This document shows, piece by piece, positions 12,301-27,000 of a stretch of 64,000 bases of DNA; the stretch's first letter is position 1; each line of letters begins with the position of its first letter. This DNA is from Gerris lacustris (Eukaryota > Arthropoda > Insecta > Hemiptera > Gerridae). The translations under genes and the position numbers were made by a program. The DNA lies in contig OX578278.1 in the NCBI GenBank assembly GCA_951217055.1, positions 37,097,688 through 37,161,687 on the forward strand, read 5' to 3'. The notes under the pieces were generated by a model. It did not search any database. It worked only from the letters and a program-made list of their open reading frames with translations, and had not been told where the DNA came from.

Positions 12301-15300
12301 TATTCTGAGACTAAATAATACAGACCTCCTTGAAATTTGCCTCCTTGTTTGGAGAACATGTTATTTTAATCTTGATTGATGCCTCCCGCTTTATTAATCC
12401 TGATACACCATGCACAGTAAATGGACCAATTTGTTTCCTTCAAATCAAAACCATTCATTAAACATTACATAAAAAGGACAATGTTAATATGAATTACGAT
12501 TTTCCAAAATTATGGAGTTGATTATACTAAAGTCGGACCTTTATAATATCCTTATAATAAAATTGATGGTTTCAGAAAAAAAATTATTTATACAGAAATT
12601 TCATTTTAGAGATTTTTTTAAATCTCCACTTGTTTCATTTTAGTTTTTAAAAATTGCAGACACAGAACTTGGAGCAATTTCATATTTATAGGATACTTCT
12701 TTGTTCTTCATTCTTTTACCTACGCCTTTGAAAAAATTATTTTTTTCTGAAAGACGATTTCTTTTGGACATTTTTACGGTAAGGATTTTATTCCGGAGGG
12801 CTTTTACACCCCAAAATGCAGGCCACTTAGGTGGGCCCATTGATCAAACCCGGGTTAGGGACCGAAATCTTCACACACCGTGGTCGTTAACCATGACTCC
12901 CCTCCTAGTTGTATTACAACCAAGAGTGACATCATGGTTTCCAGGCCGAAACCTGGTGGCACCACTCTTTCGAGGAGCTTCCCATTTGTTTAAACAATGC
13001 TGGGTGGACATTGAGCGGGGGGCCCGGTCCGGGAATCGAACCCAGAGCTGTGATCAGAAGTGGTCATCCATCCATCTTCTGACCCTGCTCGAGGCTGCTT
13101 AACTTGCCTCATCGCAAGGTGAGTGCTCTAGCCTCCGAGCCACCCAGGCCCCCATTTTTACGGTGAGTAAATTACGCTGTAAAAAGTCAAGAGCTTTAAA
13201 AAAGCTAAGAGAGAAAGGGATTTCTCTACACTGATCAAAGATGGTTCCAATTCCACTTAAACTAATAGAGATAGAATACCCAAAATTATTAGAGTGCTAT
13301 TGTAAGAAACTCCTAAAAATGGTTCTAAGAAAATAAGGAATACAAAAACACCGCCAAGATTAATTCACAGAGAGTTTGTTGGTCGGATCTTTATCCATAT
13401 TTCAGTACTCTTTTAGGGAGGTACCAAACTAAGAGAGGTGCCATATGGCAACACTTTAGTTTGATGCCCCCTGTTTATTTTTATTTAAATACATATTGAA
13501 ATGGTATTTTATAAGTAAAAAATAACAATCTTAATAGGGGAATGTTCAAAAGCAGTGGGGCTTTTGTGTGGAGTTGAGAAAGGGGAAAGAAAGAGAAGAA
13601 AAAAGATAGGGAGGTAACAAACTAAAAGAGGTGCATAGGTAGGGTTACCATACGGATTTCGTCCGGACAGTCCGGATTTGAAACATGTGTCCGGTTTTGA
13701 GAAATGTCCGGATTTTACTAAGATAAACAGAAAACGCAGCAAAAGCAGGAAAATTTCATTCTAACTTTGAGCTTTGACAAGACTAGCAAGTATAAATAGT
13801 TAACGCTAAAACATGATCCTTCCTGGGAAGTGATGGAAGAGAGCGCTTCAACTGTAATCATTTCTTCTTATTCTGTAATCATCACGCTACACTTGTCCAA
13901 ACTCTAAAAAATCTGAAAGCTAAATGGGATTCCCTACCAAAAGAAGAAACCCCAAAAGTTCATGAGAAATGGAAAGAAATATTCTAAGTATTTTCTAGAA
14001 GCAACATTTCCTTTTTGAATATATGTATTTAAAATAGCAGAATTCGCCATGTGTGCCTGGTTCTTCGGTTCCCGCTGAAAGTATTTTTTCAATGATGAGG
14101 TCTATTTGGCCGCCTGAAAGAGGAAGATTATCTCTGTTAATCGTAATATTAAACAAATTCTATTATGACATGTTCAGAATTCCACGACAAAATCAAAAAT
14201 GACTACAAGCCTTTTCTTAGGAAAATTAGTTCACCTGAAAAGTAAGAAGCAAGAGCAAATGAAGAACTCATCCCTGGACCCAGCAGAGACTAGCAAAACT
14301 TAAATATGATATTGATATTAATAAATAATAAATTAATAAATATATAACGTAATAAACTTATTTCCCTATTTCACAAAAAAAAATATATAGGTATATATTT
14401 TTTTGCAATTTTTCCTCCAGAACCCCCCCCCCCCCATCACTGAGTTCCCTCTGTCTGGATCTGGCCTCCATAAATTATGGTAACCCTATGCATAGGGGTG
14501 CCTCCTTTAGTTTGGTACCCTCCAAGAACAAATGAAATAACAAATTGGGGTACAAAACTAAAAGTAGTTGGTAGAGTTTGGTATCATAGTACAATAATTT
14601 ATTTATTAAATTAATTTAGAATGGGTATTAAAATTGAAAATTGAGAAACACCTCTCTAATATTATAGACAAAGGGAGTATTATGTATCATTTCTTAGGGA
14701 TTTTTTTTTAAATTGAATGACCTGTTATATGAAAAAATAGGCATTGTCAATTAAATTTTATTTTGTTGACAGAAAAAATATAAGATTTGTCTAAAGCGAA
14801 ATTAAAATAAGTTGAGTTTTAGAGGAATAGAATGGTATAAATTTCCGAAGTGTAATTCTGTTTTGAACAATTATATGAGAGGGAGTTTTTCCAATGGTTG
14901 CAGGGTAAGTTACTTAAAATGTGATTTTCTTTTAAAAAAAGTTTATATGGGGCATTTTATTTCTTAAAATTTGAACATTAAAATGAATAAAAATAACCTA
15001 GTGTCGCTCTCTCAAATCTTCCTACATTGCAGATTTGCAGTGAAAGGGAGTAAGTTTATGGCAAGGAATCGCCGCAAGGGAAAGAAAAGATTATTAGATA
15101 CAATGTTTTGTAAAAGTATGTAAAATCCACTCATTATACACATATTATTAATTACTGACCCATTTCATTGAAAATTTAAGATGACAGAACATTGATAAAG
15201 GAACAAGTGCACCAAATATCAACTAAATCAATCATCTTTTATCATCACGTGTGTGATCCTTTCTTGCAGACAGAAATGGTACACTATTTTTTGATACGAT

Positions 15301-18300
15301 TGGGAAGATGCCAAAATGACTTTTTGGTAGTCAAAAAGAAATGCAAAGAAAGAGTAGTAGTTGATATTTACTTGTCTGACTGTTGCTTTTTACTCTTTGG
15401 TTCTGGTGTTTTGGAGGCGAGAGTGATTAAATCTGGTTCATTATTAGAATCAGGCATAGCAGAAAACGATAAGATATCCTGGCTGTCCTTAAAAGTGCTT
15501 GCGTCCTGCACTTGACTATTTTGAATCTGAAACACAGCATTCTTGATAAACAATGTCAAATATTTGTGATGTTGCAAATTTTTTTTTCTTGCTACCTTGT
15601 GACTGACTGTCGACTAAATTGTGTGGTCTGAATGAAAGCCCAGGTTGCAAGTCGAATTAGGAAAAGGGTAAAATCCCTCCTCATCTTATTAGTAGCAGTC
15701 CTGCATTACATCGGCTTGGGCGAGAGAACTTTGGCCTCTATTAAAAAGGCTGCTAACAAAAGAATTGCTCACTTTTATAAAGAAGCTCACATTCAGTAGG
15801 GTCAGATAGCCTATCTAGTTGATAGAGTAATGTAGGGATTTCTTTGTTAAACTGTGTTTTTGTACCATAAAACTGAATGTGAGGACTTAAAAAATAAGTA
15901 CATGGTTTTCTGATAATAATTATAAAATGAATATGGAGAAAACTCAAAGCCTTCTATTAAGCCTGAAAATTAACACAAAGCAAGAACCAATTTAATTCCT
16001 AGGACTGACACTTGACGACAAACTGACTAGGAAACTGCACTTAGACAACCTTACTTCAAAAGTAGCATGCATATTATGTTTATGTCTTTAGAAAATTTAA
16101 ATACTGATTACCTGAAGAGACTATGGTCACAGTTTACAAATCAGTGGTACAGAGTAGACTAAGCTACGGTATAATAATAATAATGTTTATTTATAAAAAA
16201 CAAAGAACATTTCAATAAATTTAAGAGCAAAACATTTTGAGGTATGGCCATCGGCCGTCTACCTGGAGTTGGACTTCATACATATAAACATTTCCATGCA
16301 ACAAATTTCCATATATACACAAGATACATCCAAACTTTATCATGAGGACTAAATTATCGTATCTAGATTTTATCAGATGTAACAAATCAACATAGTTTTA
16401 TAGCACTAACAATTAAATAATTTACATAACATGACTAACAATAATAAATAAAATTGAATAATATATTATGACTTACATGCAATAAACACATAACACTTAT
16501 AAGAAAATTTAATATAAGGAACAGAATTTAAATAACAACAAAATTTATTCAGACATAACCCATTACCTATTCATTTATCCTAATGTTTTTTTATTTTTAT
16601 TTTATTTATTTATTTTTTTATTTTATTTTTAAACTTAACAATGCTACCAATAATCCTGGCCAAGAGATAATATGTTACGATAGGGAAGCGCTAATTTTAA
16701 ATACTTTGCCAAGAGGTGCTACCATTTAAAACGCTAATAACTTGCTGTCTATTTAAGCATTCTTGGCCCAGACAAAGTTTCCGATAATGCCTCAGACTAG
16801 GACACTCTCCTATGAAGTGAAAGACATCCTCCCTCACATTTCTGCTGCAGTTGACACAGTTATAATCCTCATTTCTGAGCCACAACTTGCAATTGAGGTT
16901 GAGCATCTCGCTCCTAGCTAGCATAATCAATCTCTTGGACACATTGTCGACATTCTCATTTTCTATGTAGTCAGGAGTAGCGTTATGGTCTAGTTCCTTA
17001 TACAACAGATGATATTGAGCCCGCTCTATTCTCTGTTTACATTCTTCATTAAAATTACTTTTCTTGACCTCCAGCCAGTTCCACAGATTCCTGTTGTCGT
17101 ACCCTCTCTCTAAAAACGTGCCTATCTCCAGCCCTCTCTTTTGCCAAACATTGAACCATGATAACGATTTATTCACCACTATTCCCGCTAATTGATAAGG
17201 CAATCTGCCCTCTTCCACATTAAACACTTTTTCCAGGTATTTTATATTCATTTTCATAGTATAAAAATATATTGGGAAGATACCGGTTTCTCTATGTATG
17301 ACATAATTAGGTGTGTTGTACGGCAATTTCATACTTTTCTTCACGAAGAACCGCAATAACTTTTCTACAGCCTCGTACATCTCGTGCCCCCATAACTGGG
17401 CGGCATAACAGAGCACGGATCTCACCACACTATTAAATAAATCTGATTTGGTTTTAAAATTAATATCTGTATGGCATAACGCATTTTTCCACATAGTATT
17501 AATTACAGTTTTAGATGCATTTAATTTTTCTTTCAGATGACTATTCAAATTTAGATTGCTAGTTATCGAGAGCCCAAGGTACTTATAGCTATTCACTATT
17601 TCAATATTCTCGTCACCGAATTTCCACCATTCGGTATTCTTTAACTTGCCTCTGCTTCTAAAAACCATAATTTTAGATTTATCTAAATTTACTGTTAAGC
17701 TTCCATTTTTTACAATATTCCTCTAACCGGTTTATCATTCGTCTAAGTGCCTGAACGTCATCACTCAATATTACGATACGGTATAATAATGTGGGACACA
17801 CTAATCAACTGCTATTACTTCAAAAAAAAGATAATTAGAATTATACTAGGGTTACAACATGACGATACTTGCATACCACATTTAAAAAAATTACAAATTA
17901 TGACAGTCATTAACCTTTTTATTTATCAATCATTATCATACATACTAATATTAATATTACATAAAGACTAATATTAATTTATACAAGAAGAACAGTTTGA
18001 CGCACAGCTACAATACAAAAAATAAAGACGGACTGGTCCCCCTCCCAGATTAAACAAATCACAGGTTGGTCACAGCATTCTTGGCATTAAATACTTTAAT
18101 TCTCTCGAAAAGAATGTTCAGGAACTACCGGAGTAAGCTTTCAAAAAGTATATTAAGGAATTTCTCACTGAGAACCCTTACTATACTCACCAAGAGTTTC
18201 ACAATAGAACTAACAAAAAAACAAAACAGTATAGATAATAATATAATATATTCAAAGTAGGATTAGTATTTTAATTAATTAATTAACTTCAAATGACGTT

Positions 18301-20955
18301 CTTAGAATTAACACCTTATTTACTTAGTATCACATATATTGTTTTTTGACGGATTTCTTAGGTGTTGAATTAATAAAACTCAAAACTTGTTAGTTTTCAT
18401 TTATTTTTTTCCTTTACAAAAACGTTTCGACCCTTCTTAAGGTCATTTTCAATCTGTTTTTCCTAAAAATGTTCAATCTGTTTTTTAGGAAAAACAGATT
18501 GAAAATGACCTTAAGAAGGGTCGAAACGTTTTTGTAAAGGAAAAAAATAAATGAAAACTAACAAGTTTTGAGTTTTATTAATTCAACACCTAAGAAATCC
18601 GTCAAAAAACAATATTTGTTAACTAATTAATTAATGATTATTTTATCTATGTTATATTGCTGTAAATTAAGAAGTTATTATTTAAGAATTGTTTTTATTA
18701 TAAAAATATTATGTTTAGTATATTATTGACAATATTCTATATGTAGTTTTATGACTTGTAAAACATAATGAAAATAAAGAGATTATTACTATTATTATTA
18801 TTATTATTAATAAATCCCTTGAAAAAAAACTATAAGGAAATTACCAAGTGTAGAAAGTAAAGCCCTGGAAATAAGAACAAAATATTATTATAAAATAATA
18901 GATAAAGAAGGTTTGATACCATTTCAATATCCAAGATTTGGTCGAGTTCTGCCTTGCTAATGATTACATACTTGAAATCAAAGTGTCCAATATTCTCTAT
19001 TGTGAGGAACAGGACCTTGGTCTCTCCCACCAGTACAGACCCAAAACCTACTTCATCCTTAGGCACCAGTCTGAACCTAACAGCAAAATGAACACAATAA
19101 ATAGTAAGAGTTAAAATAAGTAAAATATTACAACTTAACTAAACAAATAATTTTTTTTTTTTTCTTTAATTTTTTTCAGAGTTAAATTATTAAATCACAC
19201 TAACCATTATAAAATACTAAACAGATATAATGATTACTTGGTATAGTGAGAACATAGAGAGACAGGTATAGAGATGTTTGCAACATGGTTACTTTTTTCA
19301 AATAATAACACTTTTAGCATGGGGCTTTCATCTAGCACCAACTCTTCTAAACACTTCACTGAAACCTAAACACAAATTCTAGAGTTGTAAGATAAAATAG
19401 GTTGATAAATCAGTTACAAAAAGAAAACAAATCATTAAGAAATGTGAAGGAAGAGGAATAAATCAAAGGAAACGTCCTAGGTAGAGATATAACCAAATTC
19501 AGTGCCTTTTGGTACAAATGGCAAGGTTTTTCGTCCTTTGATTCATCCAAAGCGAATGATTCTTAATGATTTATCTGAACTGTGAGAGCTAAGCAGAACA
19601 ATTTTTTATCTTTATTTATATTTTTATAAAAGAAAATTAATAAGCAGGCAAGGTCTTGCAGTTATCTTGCAACAGCAAGATCAGGGGCGGATCCAGGGGG
19701 GCGACCGACCGCCCAGGGCCCCGCGCCTTTGAGGGCCCCACGCCATAGAAAATTAAAATAAAATACTTATACTTTACAGGCAAATTTATAGTTCATAGTG
19801 AAGATTGTCCGCGGGGACCCGTGCCATGTACAAAACATTAAATATTAGAATTATAAAATTCAGTCGAATTTAGTTTACATGGTAGAGCCTAATACCTAAC
19901 TAACTTTTCGCATGGCTCCTCGCTATAAAAAAGTTAAATAAATAAGTTATAAAATATAGATTAATTTTTTTTTTATGTTTAAGATAGAACGCGGGGCCCC
20001 ACTCCATATAAAATTAAGTGAGTTAACGTCCTAGTGTTTTCTCACCCTCCCCCTTTTCAAAATGATGACGATTTTGTTATTTATTCTGTGTGGTAAATCT
20101 TCATTATGTGCCCCATCTATATCTAAACGTCCAATTTAATTCGGTTTTTTTCAAACTGTTCCTTTTTACATTACAAAAACGATTTCAGTTGTAGCATCTC
20201 GATATATTCATTTTTCTTTAATTTTAGGGAAAAGTATGGCAGGTTATGGGAAGTTTAGGTTGAGTTTAGTACTTTTTGACCTGACCTAACAATAACCTTC
20301 TATCATTACCCTATAAAACGTGACATTTCGTGTATTTTTTTTAAAAACAAATAAATATGTAACACTGAATTTATCGAGATACTACATAACCTTAATCGTT
20401 TGACAATGTACAGAGATATGTAAAAAAGACAAATCCTGTAAAAAGGAATAGTAAAAAATACTAAGTATATCTAGATCCGCCACTGAGCAAGATAACTGTG
20501 GACCCAAACACCTAACTTCAAATCCTTAATGATAAAAATTTTAAACAAAATCTTTTAAAAAAAAGATTTGAAAAAACTAAGATTATTATAAAGTCCTACA
20601 ATAGTAGCCTATACCACATGGTATGTGGTGTGGTATTTTTCTATAGTGGATTGAGAAAAGGATATGTTAATGCAGATCTTGAATCAGATTCTGATACAAA
20701 ACTACCTATCCTAATGGTAAGTACATAATAGTGATAAAAAAAATATCAACACTATAATAATCGAAATGAAAAACAATAAAATATTGTTAAAGAAAGATAG
20801 AAAAAAACTCACAAACTTACAGAAACTTTGAAAGGTACTTTAGATTTGGCAGGAAGGACTCCCTCTGATAAACTCAGACTAAATATATCTGAGGGAGAGT
20901 ACTGGACTTCTTGAGGAAACTGTTCAAAGTCTATCCTGTAATAAAAATTATTAAC

Positions 20956-21030
<75 letters not shown>

Positions 21031-24000
21031 CCAAATACCACTCATGACGATATCTCGGGAACCAATTGTACTAGAACCTTGAAATTCAGAAGTTGGCTTC
21101 CTTTTATGAAATTAGTAACTTTTGATAAATAGTTTACCAATCGGGCATATTGATTCAAGATGGCGGCCATTTATATACTTAATTCGACATGACAATATCT
21201 CGGGAACCAATTGTACTAGAACCTTGAAATTCAGAAGTTGGCTTCCTTTTATGAAATTAGTAACTTTTGATAAATAGTTTACCAATCGGGCATATTGATT
21301 CAAGATGGCGGCCATACATATATAAAAGTCAACATGTGTGCATGTTCTTTAAACAAATCTACAGTTTTAGTCCGATCTCGATGAAAATTTGCACACTTGA
21401 CTTTCAAAGCAAGGGGAAAATCACTGTCTACATGAATATTCAAAATTTTAATTTTGGTACACAGGGGTACGGGGTACAAATGTTAAAGTAATGAACATCC
21501 TTCATGATGCATATCGTTGAAAAGCACTTTAAGAGGACAGTAATTGTGGTTATGTACAGTTTTATCATATTTTCACTTAGGAGGGGGGTAAAATTAAAAA
21601 ATATAGCTAATGAGGGTATGTCTTTTATCCTAATTTGATGAATATTTACACACTTTTTCTTCAAAACAAGGTGAAGGTCACTGCCTACATGAGATTACGA
21701 AATTAAAACTTTGGTACACAGGGGTACGGGGTACAAGTGATGAATACCCTTCATCTTCATGATGCATATCGTTGAAATGCTCTTTAAGAGTACAGTAATT
21801 GTTGTTATGTGTACGGGGTAAAAATGACAAAGTAATGGATACCCTTCATGATACAAATCGTTGAAAAGCTGTTTAAGAGAAAAGTAATTGTTCTTAAGTA
21901 CAGTTTTGTCTTATTTTCATTTAGAAGGGGGAGAGGTAAAATGGAAATTTATATCTTTATCTATATATGTATATAAAAGTCAACATATGTGTGTACATAT
22001 GCATGTTCTTTTATACAAATCTACAGTTTTATTCCGATCTCGATGAAAATTTGCACACTTGACCTTCAAAGCAAGGGGAAGGTAACTGTTTACATGAATT
22101 TTCGAACTATAACTTTTGGTTCAAAGGGGTACGGGGAACAAGTAATGAATACCCTTTATCTTCATGATGCATATCGTTAAAATGCTCTTTAAGAGTACAG
22201 TAATTGTTGTTATGTGTCCAGTTTTGTCATATTTTCATTTAGGAGGGGGTAAATTTAGGATATTTGCAAATGATCTTATCAAAGAGGTGGGGGATATAAC
22301 TAGGAGGGATAGAATCTAGATATTCTCGCATAGTAAAATAATTTGTATGCTTTCCTGGTAGTTTATAAACTTATCAAATTTAAAAACACTCCGTAGCGAA
22401 GCACGGGTATCCAGCTAGTATATATATATAAATATATTAACACTTTAAGTACAATATTTTAGACATATACAGGGTGATTCAGGGTTAGGTCAATTTGGGG
22501 GTCCAAAAGAGAGTTTGCTCTTATAAAAAATATAAGTCATTGTACATCACTGGATCCTGCCTACCATTCTCTTTAAGGAGGAAAGAACTCAAGATAACCA
22601 ACCAACCTAATAAAACTTGTTATGATTCTTGTAAGATGAGTAATGATGCCATAGCTTCACTATGTTTATCCCACTTACCTTGGTCGGTTTGATTCTTAAA
22701 ACATGTGAATACATCAGTAGATCTAAAAATTTAATTTTTGTGCCATTTTTAAAGCTAAAGTTTATTTTATTTATTTATATATTTTTTGTTTATTTTATTT
22801 ATTTTTATTATGTATGTGAAGGCTGAAGTATACTTTTTTGTTTCTATTATAAATATTTTTATTTGTTTCGGGGCACAGTTGAGTGTGTCCCCCTTTGTTG
22901 TGAGCTAATCTTTGTTTAGAACTTTATATTTATAACAAATCATTGTTTAGTTTATTTTTATATTAATTATGTATTGGCCAACCTGGCCAGAGCAGCTCAC
23001 ATTCTTTTTGTCAGTCATATATAATGGAAGTGAGTATGTGGAAGTTATATATCTGCCCGGATAAATTATTTTCTTTTATCTCAGTTAAAACCCTTCCTTT
23101 TATATCCGCCTGGACACTTGTATACCGATCCAGTTTTCAGAGCCACTACATATTCCAGCTATACACGCACCCCAAAGAGGCTAAAATTAAATGCAGTGTC
23201 ATATACAAATTTGTATCCTTGTGCTGCGACCCTCAAATGAAAAATAATATTTATTTTTTGATTTAAGTTTGTGGTGTGTATTTACCAAGTCAGAAAATGT
23301 TTTTAAATTTAAACGTGTAGAGTGATTTGGGAAAGAGAATAGAGGGAGGGGCAGACAAACATCATGTACTTGCACCGGATAAATTAGACCTAGTAGAACC
23401 TACTCAGACAGTGGGAGACTTGGCTAAACCTATGATCTCACAACTTTTTATGCGGGACTTGGCTTATTTTTTTTAAACTAGTGTTTTTGTTGGGATTGGA
23501 TTGACTGAAAATCTTTTAATATTTTTTATAAACCTCTAAATTGTTACAGTTTGGATAGCTATAATGGAGATAGTGAAAAAGATAATTTGAGACAGTGAGT
23601 GATCCAGTCAAATTAACCAAAAAATAGTAAATAGCCAATATAATGTATATTGTTTTGAAAACTTGGTGGGGTTTTTCCTTTAGTCTAGAAGCTGTTGTAC
23701 ATAAGGTTGACATCAAACTAGAATTTACGGACATAACTTGCCCATAATAATAATCAATTAAACCACCCTCTTTTGTATTGAAAAGATGACAAAAGATTTT
23801 TTCCCTTTAAAAAGTCCTAATCATTTTGAGTCAACATTGATGTGCCAAATTTTGTTGAAATTGATTGATGTTTACTTAACTTATAATCAGAAATTGAACA
23901 TCACCAACAAAGAGACAGAGATTGACAATAACAAGTGAATTTTCTTTTTAACATTAGAAAGCTTTATCAATTATTATTCTTTAAATTTTTCAAAATAAAC

Positions 24001-27000
24001 AACAAAAAATTTCCTTCCTATGCAGAGAATGTGCCTCCATATTAATAATTCCTTCATATTTTTAACTTAAAATCTGTGGCCATTTTGGAATTATTTGGTA
24101 AGAAAAAGTTCCGAGACATTTGATTTTTTTTTTTTTTTTTTTTTTTATCCCACCTTCTACCCGTGGCTGAAAGGTAGGAGCGCCTCGACAGCTTGGGCCA
24201 TTGGCGCCTAATCTTTCTTAAATATCTATTATCCGATTTTTGCAGTTGTTTTCTTTTATAATCTTCTTTCTTCTTTTATTTCTATTTCTCTTAATTAAAC
24301 GTCTTTTATTAAATATATTTATTTTATTATGCTCTTTATTCACGTTTATGCCACACTGTGCAACACATATGCACCCATTATTATTCTAATTAATTGATAT
24401 TCCGCTTATCATTCCTTCTGTAATAAACCAAGACTTGGAGAACAACTGAGTTTATTTACAATCTAGACGTCACAACTTGTCAGGTGTCAAAACATAACAT
24501 AAATAAATCACAATATTAAATACCCTACATTCCCCCCCCCCTCCTATTTGAGCTTTTCGAGCCCGTAAGTGGTCCGCATGCTTCCGCCTGATAATTCCTT
24601 CAATTTCTACTTCATAAGAGAGCTCTCCGTTCTTTTTGTGGATTACCCCTTCTTTCCATATCTTCTTCTTCTCGCCTTCCAACACCCAAACCATTTCCCC
24701 TTCTTGAAAACTTTTCTCTTTTGCTTTTTTGTCATGGTTAATTTTCTGTTTTAATATATTCTTATTAATCTCCTCTTGGATGCAAGGCTTTAATAGTTCT
24801 AACCTGGTTCTGAGCCGGCATCCAAACATAAGTTCTGCAGGGGATCTTCCAGTAGTAGCGCAGTCCGTATTCCGTAAACTCATCAGAACTTGCTGGATTC
24901 TTAACTTGTAGTAATAATAATAATAAATAAATAAATAATATTCTATATTTAAAAACCAGGTACAGAGTACAAAAGGTATAATAGCGTCAAGATAAATTGC
25001 AAAAATAAACATTATAACATGAAAGACCAAACAATAACATTAAACATATACATATCACAGATAAAACTTAAATTAAGTAAAATTACAAAGGACATGTAAA
25101 TATCTAATATCACAGTTTTACTTTATGCTATCTATAAATTAAAATTAAAAAACTCATTAACACTATACAGAGGTGTCTCTAATAAAAAACATTTAACTTT
25201 ATCACAAAATTTTGTATACGGTAAGTCTCGAATATTTGGATTTAATTTGTTATATAGGGCTATTCCCAAGAAATTATGCCCAGTTCTGGACTTCTGCAGT
25301 CTATGAGTGTTCTGGATTAATTTATTTTTATTTCTAGCGTTGTGGCAATGAATATCTTTGGCTTGATTAAAATTGTTAATATTAAATTTTATATACTTTA
25401 AAGTATGATATACATAAAGTGAATAAAAAGATAATATTTTCAACTTTTTAAATAGTGGTTTGCAGTGAGCAGTATATTTGGCCCCAGCAATAACTCTTAT
25501 AACCTTTTTTTGTTTTAGAAAGATTTCTGATTATTCAGCATGACCATATAGTAGCAATCCATAACTCATAACACTCTCAAAGAGTGCATGGTAAACATTT
25601 ATTAAACTAGCTTCATCAACATAGTCTTTTAAAGCTTTTATTAGAAATATTTTGGAAGACAACTTCTTCTCTAAAGCTAATATGTGAGGTTTCCAACTCA
25701 ACCTAGAATCGATGACCATTCCTAAAAACTTCACTTCAGTACTTATCACATTCTTTTTAAGAGAAAAGGAGATGAGCTGGGTTTTATCTTCATTAAGAGA
25801 GAAACCATTTACTGTAAACCACTGGGCTGCTAAATTTAAAAGATCTTCAAGGTGTTGCTTGTTTTCAATTTTATTTTTGCCACAAGTCATAATGTTACTA
25901 TCATCACAATACATTATAGACTTTGATAATTTTTCTTTTCGCTTCAGGTACTCGGGTAAGTCATTTATAACAGCCAGAAACAGGGTAGGTCCGAGATGGG
26001 ATCCTTGACGTACTCCATGTTTGACAGGTAAGTATTGAGATTTATCTTGGTCTTTTCCAACACATTGACATCTATTATTAAGATAGCTTTCTATCATCTT
26101 TAAAGCTAATCCATCTATGTTATAATGCTTCAGTTTTAACACCACCAGTTCATGAGGGACTAAATCAAAAGCCTTACTTAAGTCACAGCATGCAAGAAGT
26201 GTCTCTTCTAGATTCTCAAATCCTTGTGTGATGAACTCTACCCCAGACCTCAAAGCATCCACTGTTGATTTATTATGCCTGTATCCAAATTGTGAATCAG
26301 AAAATAAACTATTTATCTCAAAATGAGTTTGAATTTCTTTATTTATAACTATTTCCAGGATTTTAGAAAAAACTGGAATGATAGCTACTGGCCTATAATT
26401 GTTGGGTTGAGATTTATCTCCTTTTTTGAAAACTGGGACTACTCTTGAGACCTTCCAAGCATCAGGGAAAAAGCCTTCTCGAAGACATCGATTTAAAATG
26501 AAAGTTAAAGGCTCAATGATTAAACAAACTATTGATTTTAACAAATTATTTGAAAGACCATAAACATCTTGACTATCGGAGTTCTTTATCCCTTTCACTA
26601 TATCCAAAATATCCTGACCGGTTACTCCAGTCTCGCAGAATTTGTTTAATTTTAGCTGTGGGGCGGCTGTGGATGCTTTTAAGTTATCTATAGCTTGCTC
26701 CTTGTCTACATCTATTGTAGAAGCTAAATTTTGAATTGAATGCAAAAAATAATTATTCTGTTCATCTGAACTTAAAGATGTTGTATTACTTTTCGTTTTA
26801 CCTCGTAGAGAATTTATGATATTCCATGATCCCTTCATTTTGTTGCTTGAAGATTCGATTTTATTTGTATAGTGGCCTTTCTTAGCCTGTATGAGAGCAT
26901 CTCTATACTTTAACTTAAATCTTTTATACTTCTGTTCAAAGTGTACTCCAAAAGTTCTCCATAAGACATAAAGAAGATCAAGGTGATCCTTCATTACCTT

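Larger units (their letters stand above)
15950..18290 (+). mobile_element. decayed LINE (3' part) interrupted by a second LINE
   Basis: Plus-strand reverse-transcriptase thumb and C-terminal sequence occurs on both sides of an insertion: FLGLTLDDKLT near 15990-16060, then YGIIMWDTLINCYYFKKKII from about 17780, then IRIILGLQHDDTC and KKLQIMTVINL. A last block with HNTKNKD-like and ELP-like residues lies at 18000-18250. Several stops show it is dead. Jockey/CR1-type is likely. Confidence 0.65.

Noticed and set aside
22461..22480. Mariner-like terminus ACAGGGTGATTC
   Set aside because: No inverted partner end was found nearby, so no element can be drawn.
25712..26008. Plus-strand frame of 98 codons
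   Set aside because: It is the shadow of the LINE reverse transcriptase on the minus strand.
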